DNA of 6,232 nt, from assembly GCA_003453835.1 (NCBI GenBank), contig DMMN01000016.1, positions 1 through 6,232 of the forward strand. Reading direction: 5' to 3'. The notes under the pieces are model-generated. The model searched no databases. It was not told where the DNA came from and saw nothing but the letters and a program-made list of their open reading frames with translations. This stretch comes from Bacteroidota bacterium (GTDB lineage Bacteria > Bacteroidota > Ignavibacteria > UBA10030). Below are positions 1-5,234 of the stretch, piece by piece. How positions within the stretch are numbered: the stretch's first letter is position 1; each line of letters opens with the position of its first letter. A program made the translations under genes and the position numbers.

Positions 1-776
1 ATGTCGTCGATGTTCGTCTCGACGCTGACGATTTCATCAGTGCCATACTGCGGCTCCAGCTCGCCGACAAACACGCGGAGGAGGTTCGGAATCTCCTGCA
101 ATTCCAGCGCCCCGGCGCCGTAGCCGATATCTGCAATCTTCAATCGTTCCAGCGAAAGAGTCCCTGCAGAAAGGGCCTTGATGATGGCGGCGCCTGTGGG
201 GGTGGTGAGCTCGAAGGGAATGTCGGTGAGAACCGTGGGGTATCCCTTGAGGATTTCCAGTGTTGCCGGAGTTGGGACCGGCATCGTTCCGTGTTGTGTC
301 TGAACGAATCCGCCACTCCCGACGCGAACCGGGGAAGAATAAACCTGTTTGACGCCCAACATCTCCAGACAGATCGCCGTGCCCACGATATCGATGAGGG
401 AGTCGATTGCCCCCACCTCGTGAAAGTGAATCTTGTCGAGCGTCGAGTTGTGAACCTTTGCCTCGGCGATGGCGACTTCATGAAAGATCTTCTTAGCTGC
501 GTTCTTGACCGAGTCTTCCAGCCGACTATCGTCAATCAGCTTATTGATATCTTTCAGATGACGATGGTACTTTGGCTGGTCGGAGATGATGACGTCGATC
601 TTCGTCGCAACTATTCCGCTCCGCTCGATGTGTCGGGCGGAGAGCTCATAGCCGGAAAGATTCAACTTCCCCAGCTCTGCTACGAGCGCATCGAAGCGAA
701 CACCGGCGTTCACAAACGCGCCGAGAGTCATATCACCACTGATTCCCGCAATCGTGTCAAAGTACGCAATTCTCAT
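1..776 (-). CDS. larC: LarC, nickel-pincer cofactor (NPN) biosynthesis protein, 3' end cut by the window
   Basis: This is the N-terminal 258 residues of a LarC/DUF111 protein, with the C-terminal part lying beyond position 1. In characterised systems LarC inserts nickel into the pincer nucleotide cofactor used by lactate racemase (LarA) and related enzymes, in a CTP-dependent cytoplasmic reaction. Family motifs seen in order are FDTIAGISGDM (residues 6-16), YHRHLKDI (70-77), the His-rich KIHFHEVGAIDSLIDIVG (115-132), HGTMPVPTPAT (162-172), ELTTPTGAAII (189-199), GYGAGA (218-223) and ETNIDD (253-258) at the window edge. An in-frame TAG two codons before the ATG (783-785) fixes this start as the first one possible. 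No clear Shine-Dalgarno precedes it. It lies 153 bp downstream of waaA on the same strand; I see no terminator and no convincing gene in that gap. Some LarC proteins are made from two frames by frameshifting, which cannot be judged here. No larA, larB or larE is in view, so the client enzyme is unknown. Confidence 0.93.
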   Translation of the reverse strand, partial: MRIAYFDTIAGISGDMTLGAFVNAGVRFDALVAELGKLNLSGYELSARHIERSGIVATKIDVIISDQPKYHRHLKDINKLIDDSRLEDSVKNAAKKIFHEVAIAEAKVHNSTLDKIHFHEVGAIDSLIDIVGTAICLEMLGVKQVYSSPVRVGSGGFVQTQHGTMPVPTPATLEILKGYPTVLTDIPFELTTPTGAAIIKALSAGTLSLERLKIADIGYGAGALELQEIPNLLRVFVGELEPQYGTDEIVSVETNIDD

Positions 777-929
777 GGTTGTCTAAGTTGCCGTTTGTGG
801 GATCTGAGGGCCAGTCTGGAATCCTCATCGAATGGAATGATGTGGAACCACCTTCGTACGACGTTGGCGGATCAGCCAGGTGAGAGTCGGACAATGCGAT
901 GGAGCTGCTCCGGATTTCCTCCCTGGCGA

Positions 930-2207
930 TCACAGAGACTTCGCAAGGTGTTCGATAAACCTTTCCGTGGCGCCGATGTTTTCTTTAACGAGGTTGAGCG
1001 AGACGGCGCCGGCGTTCTCTCGTGACTTCTCATCCGTCAGCAACTTCTTCAACTGCCTGAAACATTCCTCTTCGTTCGTTACGACGAAGCCGCCTCCGCG
1101 CCGGACAAGCTCTATTGCTTCCTGTGAATTCTCATGCTTGGGGCCGTAGAGGACCGGTATCCCGTATACCGCCGGCTCCAGCACATTGTGAATACCCTGG
1201 CGAAAACTCCCTCCAACGTAGGCGACATGAGCATATTGATAGAGCGGAACCAGAATGCCGATGCTATCAACAAGGACTACCTTTTCATTCGTGTAGTCAT
1301 TCAGATCTGAAAACCGTATGGAGCGGAGGGAGCTATTGAGAGTCGCCTCCAGGCGATCAAGCGTCTCGAGTGTCGGTTCATGAGGCACAAGGATCATCAA
1401 CACGCCTGAGGCCTCGGCCACAAGCCGGCGGAATGCCGCAAGGACAACGGTCTCATCTTCATTCCAGCTACTGCCGACCACGAAGATCTTCTTTCCGCGC
1501 AGCAGGGCAGGAGGGATCAAATGCTTCGTGCGGGCATCGATGCTTCGCTGCCATACCTGGTCGTAGCGGGTTTCGCCGATTGCATAAAGCTTCGATTCCG
1601 GAACGCCGAGTCGCAAGAAAGACGTCACGTCATCCTTCGACACGGTGAGGATCGAAGTGAGGTCCTCGTAGAGATGCTTGTTGAAGTTTCGCAGGAGAGG
1701 CCAATGCCGCGACGAGTTACGGCGCAGCGTGGCATTCGCGATGAACGTAGGAATATTGCGGCGGTGAAGCTCACGGATGTGGTTCGGCCACAAGTCGTAG
1801 CGGACCATGATGGCGGCCGAAGGTTTGACCAGATCGAGGAACCGCCGCGCGTTCGAAATAGTGTCGAAGGGAAGATACGTGATGAGCGAGGCTTGTTTGT
1901 AGGCTTGAGAGTGCTCGTATCCGGAAGGGGAGAAGAAGCTGACGATGATATCGACATCCGCATAGTGCTGTTTGAGCGACGCGATAATCGGCTTGGCCTG
2001 TTCGAATTCCCCCATCGAGGAAGAGTGAAACCAGATTCGCCGCGGCGCGGTAAGCCTTCCCAGGCCGGACTCGAGCCGGCTGAAGAGTGCGCGACGGCCC
2101 CGCAGCGCTTTTCGGATTTTCGCGTTGAACGGAAAGCCCATCCCGAGGAGCAGCCAAAACACCGGGATGACGATGCCGTTATAGAAGAGATACCAAAACT
2201 GTTGCAT
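930..2207 (-). CDS. waaA: 3-deoxy-D-manno-octulosonic acid (Kdo) transferase
   Basis: This 425-residue protein is full length for WaaA/KdtA, the GT-B glycosyltransferase (family GT30) that adds Kdo from CMP-Kdo to the lipid A precursor at the inner face of the inner membrane. A hydrophobic N-terminal anchor covers about residues 7-24, followed by the basic stretch typical of membrane-associated WaaA. The acceptor-side motif SSSMGEFEQ (62-70) carries Glu67, which aligns with the proposed catalytic base of the family. The donor-side half has VGSSWNEDE (244-252), the PHEP motif (275-278), VGGSF (331-335) and NVLEPAVYG (341-349) with the expected Asn and Glu. The start is fixed by an in-frame TGA two codons upstream (2214-2216). 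No Shine-Dalgarno is visible directly before this ATG, but a short reading frame with a strong one ends 6 nt earlier. larC follows on the same strand. Whether the enzyme adds one, two or more Kdo residues cannot be read from the sequence. Confidence 0.96.
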   Translation of the reverse strand: MQQFWYLFYNGIVIPVFWLLLGMGFPFNAKIRKALRGRRALFSRLESGLGRLTAPRRIWFHSSSMGEFEQAKPIIASLKQHYADVDIIVSFFSPSGYEHSQAYKQASLITYLPFDTISNARRFLDLVKPSAAIMVRYDLWPNHIRELHRRNIPTFIANATLRRNSSRHWPLLRNFNKHLYEDLTSILTVSKDDVTSFLRLGVPESKLYAIGETRYDQVWQRSIDARTKHLIPPALLRGKKIFVVGSSWNEDETVVLAAFRRLVAEASGVLMILVPHEPTLETLDRLEATLNSSLRSIRFSDLNDYTNEKVVLVDSIGILVPLYQYAHVAYVGGSFRQGIHNVLEPAVYGIPVLYGPKHENSQEAIELVRRGGGFVVTNEEECFRQLKKLLTDEKSRENAGAVSLNLVKENIGATERFIEHLAKSL

Positions 2208-2213
2208 TGCGGT

Positions 2214-2270
2214 TCATGCCGAGGAGCTGATTCGAATGGACCTGGAGCAGAGTGATGAGGATACTGTCAT
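2214..2270 (-). CDS. Putative 18-residue serine-rich leader peptide upstream of waaA
   Basis: A minus-strand ATG is preceded by AGGAGGAGAT (2275-2284), with 8 nt between AGGAGG and the ATG, which is an excellent Shine-Dalgarno. The frame encodes MTVSSSLCSRSIRISSSA and stops at TGA, 6 nt before the waaA ATG and in the same frame as waaA. Eight of 18 residues are serine. waaA has no ribosome binding site of its own, so translation of this frame could deliver ribosomes to waaA by coupling. It could be a regulatory leader peptide, a simple coupling device, or chance. A nonsense change in a former N-terminal extension is less likely, because WaaA proteins normally begin close to the membrane anchor, as this one does. 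No homology can be claimed for so short a peptide. Confidence 0.35.
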   Translation of the reverse strand: MTVSSSLCSRSIRISSSA

Positions 2271-2274
2271 GCTT

Positions 2275-2284
2275 ATCTCCTCCT
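2275..2284 (-). promoter_or_regulatory. Strong Shine-Dalgarno for the waaA leader frame
   Basis: Read on the minus strand the site is AGGAGGAGAT, nearly full complementarity to the 16S rRNA 3' end. It is placed 8 nt (measured from AGGAGG) before the ATG at 2270. It is the best ribosome binding site near waaA and lies 63 nt or more upstream of the waaA start, too far to serve that ATG directly. Confidence 0.55.
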
Positions 2285-2292
2285 CGAAGTGC

Positions 2293-2313
2293 GCACCACC
2301 TTCCGGTGGCTGC
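2293..2313 (-). other. Hairpin with a GNRA-type loop in the waaA leader
   Basis: On the minus strand CCACC (2309-2305) and GGTGG (2300-2296) pair perfectly around a GGAA tetraloop, which fits the stable GNRA class. Three more pairs, GCA with TGC, extend the stem past one bulged G at 2310. The stem ends 8 nt before the strong Shine-Dalgarno at 2284, so it would lie in the leader RNA just ahead of the short reading frame. There is no U-tract after it, so it is not an intrinsic terminator. Confidence 0.35.
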
Positions 2314-2382
2314 TTTGAGGCTTTTGCAGGATCTCTGGTAAAAACCTCCTCTCTTCATTGACGGCGTCGGGATTGGACCGAG

Positions 2383-2401
2383 GCGATTTGACTGAAATCG
2401 C
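2383..2401. repeat. Perfect 7-bp inverted repeat, possible operator or RNA hairpin
   Basis: GCGATTT (2383-2389) and AAATCGC (2395-2401) are exact reverse complements separated by 5 nt (GACTG). The dyad sits about 90 bp upstream of the kinase -35 box and downstream of the weak waaA promoter candidate. It could be a binding site for a dimeric regulator or a stem-loop in the waaA leader. No T-run follows on either strand, which argues against a terminator. It does not match the TGTGA-N6-TCACA pattern of CRP sites. Confidence 0.4.
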
Positions 2402-2450
2402 GTGAGAGGAAGGAGCAACAAACATGTGCCGGATTCGAGAAGGCGGTGCT

Positions 2451-2479
2451 ATGGTAGAGAGATTTTCTCCGAAATGCAA
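2451..2479 (-). promoter_or_regulatory. Weak candidate promoter for waaA
   Basis: On the minus strand TTGCAT (2479-2474) and TACCAT (2456-2451) are separated by 17 nt. The -35 box matches the consensus at three of six positions and the -10 box at four of six. A transcript starting near 2444 would carry about 235 nt of leader containing the inverted repeat, the hairpin and the short reading frame. Matches of this quality are common by chance. Confidence 0.2.
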
Positions 2480-2492
2480 GAAAACGACTTTC

Positions 2493-2521
2493 TTGACTAA
2501 GTGCTCGAATCTTGTTATAAT
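2493..2521 (+). promoter_or_regulatory. Sigma-70-type promoter of the histidine kinase gene
   Basis: TTGACT (-35, 2493-2498, five of six matches) and TATAAT (-10, 2516-2521, six of six) are separated by exactly 17 nt. The predicted start point is near 2528, leaving a short leader of about 38 nt before the ATG at 2566. This is the best promoter in the window and probably drives the kinase gene and perhaps the whole plus-strand cluster. The classical E. coli-like form differs from the TAnnTTTG -7 element of typical Bacteroidetes promoters. Confidence 0.75.
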
Positions 2522-2554
2522 TCTCTCCGTTTCAACTGCTGTCGTCCTAATACC

Positions 2555-2559
2555 GGAGA
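2555..2559 (+). promoter_or_regulatory. Ribosome binding site of the histidine kinase gene
   Basis: GGAGA ends 6 nt before the ATG at 2566. A second ATG at 2562 is out of frame and too close to the site, so the 2566 start is preferred. Confidence 0.6.
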
Positions 2560-2565
2560 AGATGG

Positions 2566-4197
2566 ATGTCAACAACAAGCCGTCAGGTTGATGCGCTTCG
2601 AGCGTGCACGATCTTCAAAGGTCTGAGCGACCAGGACCTCCAGGCAATCGCCGCCATCGTGCGAGAGGAATCCTACGCTGTCGGCAACGTGTTGATGGAC
2701 GTGAGCGCTGCTCCTGAGCACGTCTACTTCATCGGCAACGGTACGGTGAAAATCTCCAGGTTCACCGAGTACGGAGAGGAGACCACCCTCAACGTGATCT
2801 CGACGGGAAACATCGTCGGCGAATTGGGAGTGGTTGACGGCCGCGAGCGCTCCGCAAGGGCCACTTGCATGGAATCAACTACTGTCTATGCTCTCTCGCG
2901 CAAAGATTTCGAACATCTGCTGAATACAAATACAACGGTTGCGATGAACGTCCTGCGGGAGCTCACGAGTCGTCTCCGCCAGGCGAACGATAATATCGTG
3001 CAACAGCTCGAAAGCCAGCGCAAGACGTCCGAAGTGCGGTTGGCGAAGCTGCAACAGCTCATCGAAGCCAGCAAGATTGTCAACTCGACCCTCGATCTCG
3101 ACAAACTCCTGGGCCTCATTCTCGGCGCGGCAGTGAAAAGTATTGATGCCGATCGGGGAACCGTCTACCTGGTTGACAGCATCAAGCTGGAACTCTGGTC
3201 GAAGGTTGCGCAGGGTGAGAACATGGTGGAGATCCGCCTGCCGATCGGGAAAGGGATTGCGGGCTACGTGGCGCAAACTGGAGAGACAATCAACATTCCG
3301 GATGCGTACAACGATCCGCGATTCAATCCGGATGTCGATAAGCGCACCGGCTACCGGACGCGGAACATGTTGTGTATGCCGATGAAGAACAAGGACGCCA
3401 AGATCATTGGCGTGTTTCAGTTGCTGAACAAGAACGAGGGCGTCTTCACGGCTGATGACGAGCACTTCATCGACGCATTCTCCGCACACGCTTCGATTGC
3501 AATTGAGAACGCCCGAATGGCGCAGGAGATGGTGTCGAACGAGCGTCTCTCGGCTGTCGGTCGGATGGCGAGCACGATCATCCACGACATCAAGAATCCG
3601 ATGGGCACCCTCCGCGTCTATGCGCAGGTGATGAAACGAAAATCGGGGAACGAAGAAGCGGCCAAGCTTGCCGATGAAATGATCCATCAGGTAGACCGCT
3701 TTGTGAACATGACGCAGGAGATCCTGGATTTCACGCGCGGCGTGAGTTCGATGAATATCCAGGAGCTTGAGTTCGGAGAAGTGATGAGCAGCGTGCTCGA
3801 CTTTATCGAGAAAGATCTGACCAAGAACAATGTCCAGCTTGTCAGGCAGACGGAGTTTTCCGGCAAGGTGAATCTTGATCAGGACAAGATGGTGCGAGTG
3901 TTCTACAACATTGCCAGCAATTCCCGCGACGCGATGCCGCAGGGGGGTTCGCTCACCGTCAAGACGGTGCGCGATAACGGTTTCGTACGAATCGAGTTCA
4001 CCGATACGGGAAGCGGAATGCCGGACGAGGTCAAAAAAAGAATCTTCGAGCCCTTCATGACGTACGGAAAGAAACACGGCACCGGCCTCGGGATGGCCAT
4101 CGTGAAAAAAGTGATCGATGATCATAAGGGCAAAATCGAGATCGACAGCGAGATGGGAAAAGGGACCACGATCCGAATCGTCATCCCTGCTCTCTGA
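2566..4197 (+). CDS. Soluble sensor histidine kinase: cyclic-nucleotide-binding domain, GAF, HisKA, HATPase
   Basis: This 543-residue protein has no transmembrane segment or signal peptide and should act in the cytoplasm. Residues about 12-125 form a CRP-like cyclic-nucleotide-binding barrel; GELGVVDGRERSAR (85-98) keeps the Glu86 and Arg95-Ser96 that in CRP contact the ribose and phosphate of cAMP. A helical, probably coiled-coil linker (about 125-165) leads to a GAF domain (about 166-318, with LPIGKGIAGYVAQTG and NMLCMPM). The kinase core has the H-box IIHDIKNPM with phospho-acceptor His340, an N-box around Asn448/Asn452, the G1 box DTGSG (480-484), the F-box FEPF (494-497) and the G2 box GTGLGM (505-510). 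All catalytic motifs are intact. It would autophosphorylate on His340 in response to a small-molecule signal and pass phosphate to a response regulator, which is not in the window. It has its own strong promoter, and a macro-domain gene follows after 48 bp. The ligand of either sensor domain is unknown. Confidence 0.93.
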   Translation: MSTTSRQVDALRACTIFKGLSDQDLQAIAAIVREESYAVGNVLMDVSAAPEHVYFIGNGTVKISRFTEYGEETTLNVISTGNIVGELGVVDGRERSARATCMESTTVYALSRKDFEHLLNTNTTVAMNVLRELTSRLRQANDNIVQQLESQRKTSEVRLAKLQQLIEASKIVNSTLDLDKLLGLILGAAVKSIDADRGTVYLVDSIKLELWSKVAQGENMVEIRLPIGKGIAGYVAQTGETINIPDAYNDPRFNPDVDKRTGYRTRNMLCMPMKNKDAKIIGVFQLLNKNEGVFTADDEHFIDAFSAHASIAIENARMAQEMVSNERLSAVGRMASTIIHDIKNPMGTLRVYAQVMKRKSGNEEAAKLADEMIHQVDRFVNMTQEILDFTRGVSSMNIQELEFGEVMSSVLDFIEKDLTKNNVQLVRQTEFSGKVNLDQDKMVRVFYNIASNSRDAMPQGGSLTVKTVRDNGFVRIEFTDTGSGMPDEVKKRIFEPFMTYGKKHGTGLGMAIVKKVIDDHKGKIEIDSEMGKGTTIRIVIPAL

Positions 4198-4245
4198 ACC
4201 GACCTCTTCTTCCCCCCTCAACGTTTCCTCTCACGTTAACAGGCC

Positions 4246-4782
4246 ATGAGCATCCACGTCGGTCACGGCGAGATCTCAATCGTTCATGGAGATATCACCG
4301 ATCAAGCGACCGATGCGCTCGTCAACGCCGCCAATAATCATCTCTGGATGGGAGCCGGTGTCGCTGGAGCCATCAAGCGACAAGGCGGCATCCGGATCGA
4401 GCAGGAAGCAATGGCGCTCGGACCCGTGGAGGTTGGCCAGGCGGTCATGACTTCCGCCGGTGATCTGAAGGCAAAACAGATCATCCACGCCGCCGTGATG
4501 GGTCAGGATCTGCACACGAATGCCGAGTTTGTCCGGAGTGCGACCCGAAATAGTCTCTTACTGGCCGAGCAGCAGAAACTCACCTCCATCTCATTTCCCG
4601 CCCTGGGCACGGGCGTCGGAGGCTTCTCGCTCCACCATTGCGCCTCCATCATGATTGGGGAGTCCATCGAGTCGCTCCTCCAGGCAAAAAGCCTTCGCGA
4701 GGTCCGTTTCGTGCTGTTTGACGATGACGCCGCCGAGATCTTCCGAGCCGAGTTGAATCATCGATTCTCAGCAAAGCGGTAG
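4246..4782 (+). CDS. Macro-domain protein (ADP-ribose-binding, Appr-1''-p processing family)
   Basis: This 178-residue protein is a single macro domain with no extra domains. Visible motifs are GDIT (15-18), the ligand-loop NAANNHLWMGAGVAGAIK (27-44), PVEVGQAVMTSAGDL (60-74), IIHAAVMGQD (79-88) and the second phosphate-binding loop FPALGTGVGGF (117-127). Macro domains bind ADP-ribose, and many hydrolyse ADP-ribosyl esters or related metabolites; which activity applies here cannot be told from the sequence. The first loop has GAG where MacroD-type hydrolases usually have GGG. The protein is cytoplasmic. It follows the histidine kinase by 48 bp without a good Shine-Dalgarno (only AGG close to the ATG), which suggests co-transcription or weak translation. 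The small membrane-protein gene comes 53 bp later. Confidence 0.9.
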   Translation: MSIHVGHGEISIVHGDITDQATDALVNAANNHLWMGAGVAGAIKRQGGIRIEQEAMALGPVEVGQAVMTSAGDLKAKQIIHAAVMGQDLHTNAEFVRSATRNSLLLAEQQKLTSISFPALGTGVGGFSLHHCASIMIGESIESLLQAKSLREVRFVLFDDDAAEIFRAELNHRFSAKR

Positions 4783-4783
4783 T

Positions 4784-4813
4784 CGATGCCCGGGGGCTCA
4801 GTTCCCCACATCG
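4784..4813 (+). other. Possible imperfect hairpin between the macro-domain and membrane-protein genes
   Basis: CGATG (4784-4788) can pair with CATCG (4809-4813), and inside it GGGG (within 4792-4796) can pair with CCCC (4804-4807), with an asymmetric internal loop. No T-run follows, so a classical intrinsic terminator is unlikely. It might tune the mRNA between the two genes or be chance. Confidence 0.25.
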
Positions 4814-4822
4814 GAGTATAGA

Positions 4823-4828
4823 AAGGAG
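4823..4828 (+). promoter_or_regulatory. Ribosome binding site of the small membrane-protein gene
   Basis: AAGGAG ends 7 nt before the ATG at 4836. It is the strongest Shine-Dalgarno among the plus-strand genes and supports the short frame downstream as a real gene. Confidence 0.75.
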
Positions 4829-4835
4829 ACAACGC

Positions 4836-5234
4836 ATGGCCAGTCAAGTTACACCCCAGGAGAATGAATTCCGGCGGAGGATCGCCAGATGGCGTGAGAT
4901 TTTCTTTGCCCAGAAATACCGGTTCGATCTGGGGCAGTCGTTTCTCGTAGTTGTGAACTTCACGCTCCTGATTATCACGGCGAGCGACAAATTGCAGGTT
5001 TTCTTTGGGATCCCGCGGCTGCGTTCATTGCTCATCCTGATCGTGCCCCTGGGTTTTGTCGGCGTCTGGCTTTTCGGGTACTTCATGGACAAGGTCGTCC
5101 GCGCTGCTCAAATGGCGGAGCGGCAGTCGATGAAGCGAAGCGAGGTCTGGACCCAACACCACGCACAGATGGACAGGATTGAGCAACAGATCGGAGAGAT
5201 GAAGCAACTCCTGGCCGAACGGGAGAAGCGATGA
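4836..5234 (+). CDS. Small membrane protein with two transmembrane helices and a C-terminal coiled coil
   Basis: I do not recognise a family for this 132-residue protein. It has a basic N-terminal region (FRRRIARWR, 12-20), a first hydrophobic helix about 33-50, a short turn, a second helix about 64-84 (LLILIVPLGFVGVWLFGYF), and a polar, Glu/Gln-rich tail (about 100-131) with heptad-like spacing of hydrophobic residues that predicts a coiled coil. Positive charges at both ends suggest that both termini face the cytoplasm. A strong Shine-Dalgarno precedes it, and its stop codon overlaps the start of the next gene by ATGA, so the two are probably translationally coupled. Such a protein could be a scaffold or membrane tether, but no function is shown by the sequence. 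Confidence 0.82.
   Translation: MASQVTPQENEFRRRIARWREIFFAQKYRFDLGQSFLVVVNFTLLIITASDKLQVFFGIPRLRSLLILIVPLGFVGVWLFGYFMDKVVRAAQMAERQSMKRSEVWTQHHAQMDRIEQQIGEMKQLLAEREKR

Larger units (their letters stand above)
2208..2565. other. Divergent intergenic region between waaA and the histidine kinase gene
   Basis: These 358 bp separate two outward-facing genes. The right end holds a strong plus-strand promoter and ribosome binding site for the kinase. The left two-thirds, read on the minus strand, holds a weak promoter candidate, a perfect inverted repeat, a hairpin, and a Shine-Dalgarno with an 18-codon reading frame next to waaA, each listed separately. I see no tRNA or known riboswitch. Longer open frames crossing the region (for example 2273-2578 on the minus strand) have low-complexity, basic, family-less translations and run over the kinase promoter, so I do not call them genes. 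Confidence 0.7.

Noticed and set aside
777..929. Search for a promoter, terminator or small gene between waaA and larC
   Set aside because: Only 4-bp stems and no consensus promoter or Shine-Dalgarno-led frame were found, so nothing is supportable.
291..1025. 244-residue open frame on the plus strand
   Set aside because: It lies opposite larC and the 3' end of waaA, and its translation shows no family motifs, whereas the minus-strand reading gives an unmistakable LarC.
1521..2255. 244-residue open frame on the plus strand
   Set aside because: It lies antisense to waaA, is Arg-rich and has no recognisable domain.
2179..2421. 80-residue minus-strand frame overlapping the waaA start
   Set aside because: It runs through the hairpin and the leader frame in another phase, has no ribosome binding site and no recognisable similarity.
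2208..2565. Toxin-antitoxin, retron, CRISPR or tRNA signal in the intergenic region
   Set aside because: There are no direct repeats, tRNA cloverleaf or paired small frames; only the leader-like features listed are visible.
2875..4221. 448-residue open frame on the minus strand opposite the histidine kinase gene
   Set aside because: It is antisense to a gene with complete kinase motifs. Its translation is His/Arg/Asp-rich without domain motifs, as expected from the mirror of a GC-biased coding frame.
4220..4237. AACGT / ACGTT inverted repeat ahead of the macro-domain gene
   Set aside because: It has only 5 bp arms, an 8-nt loop and no T-run, so it is too weak to call a terminator or operator.
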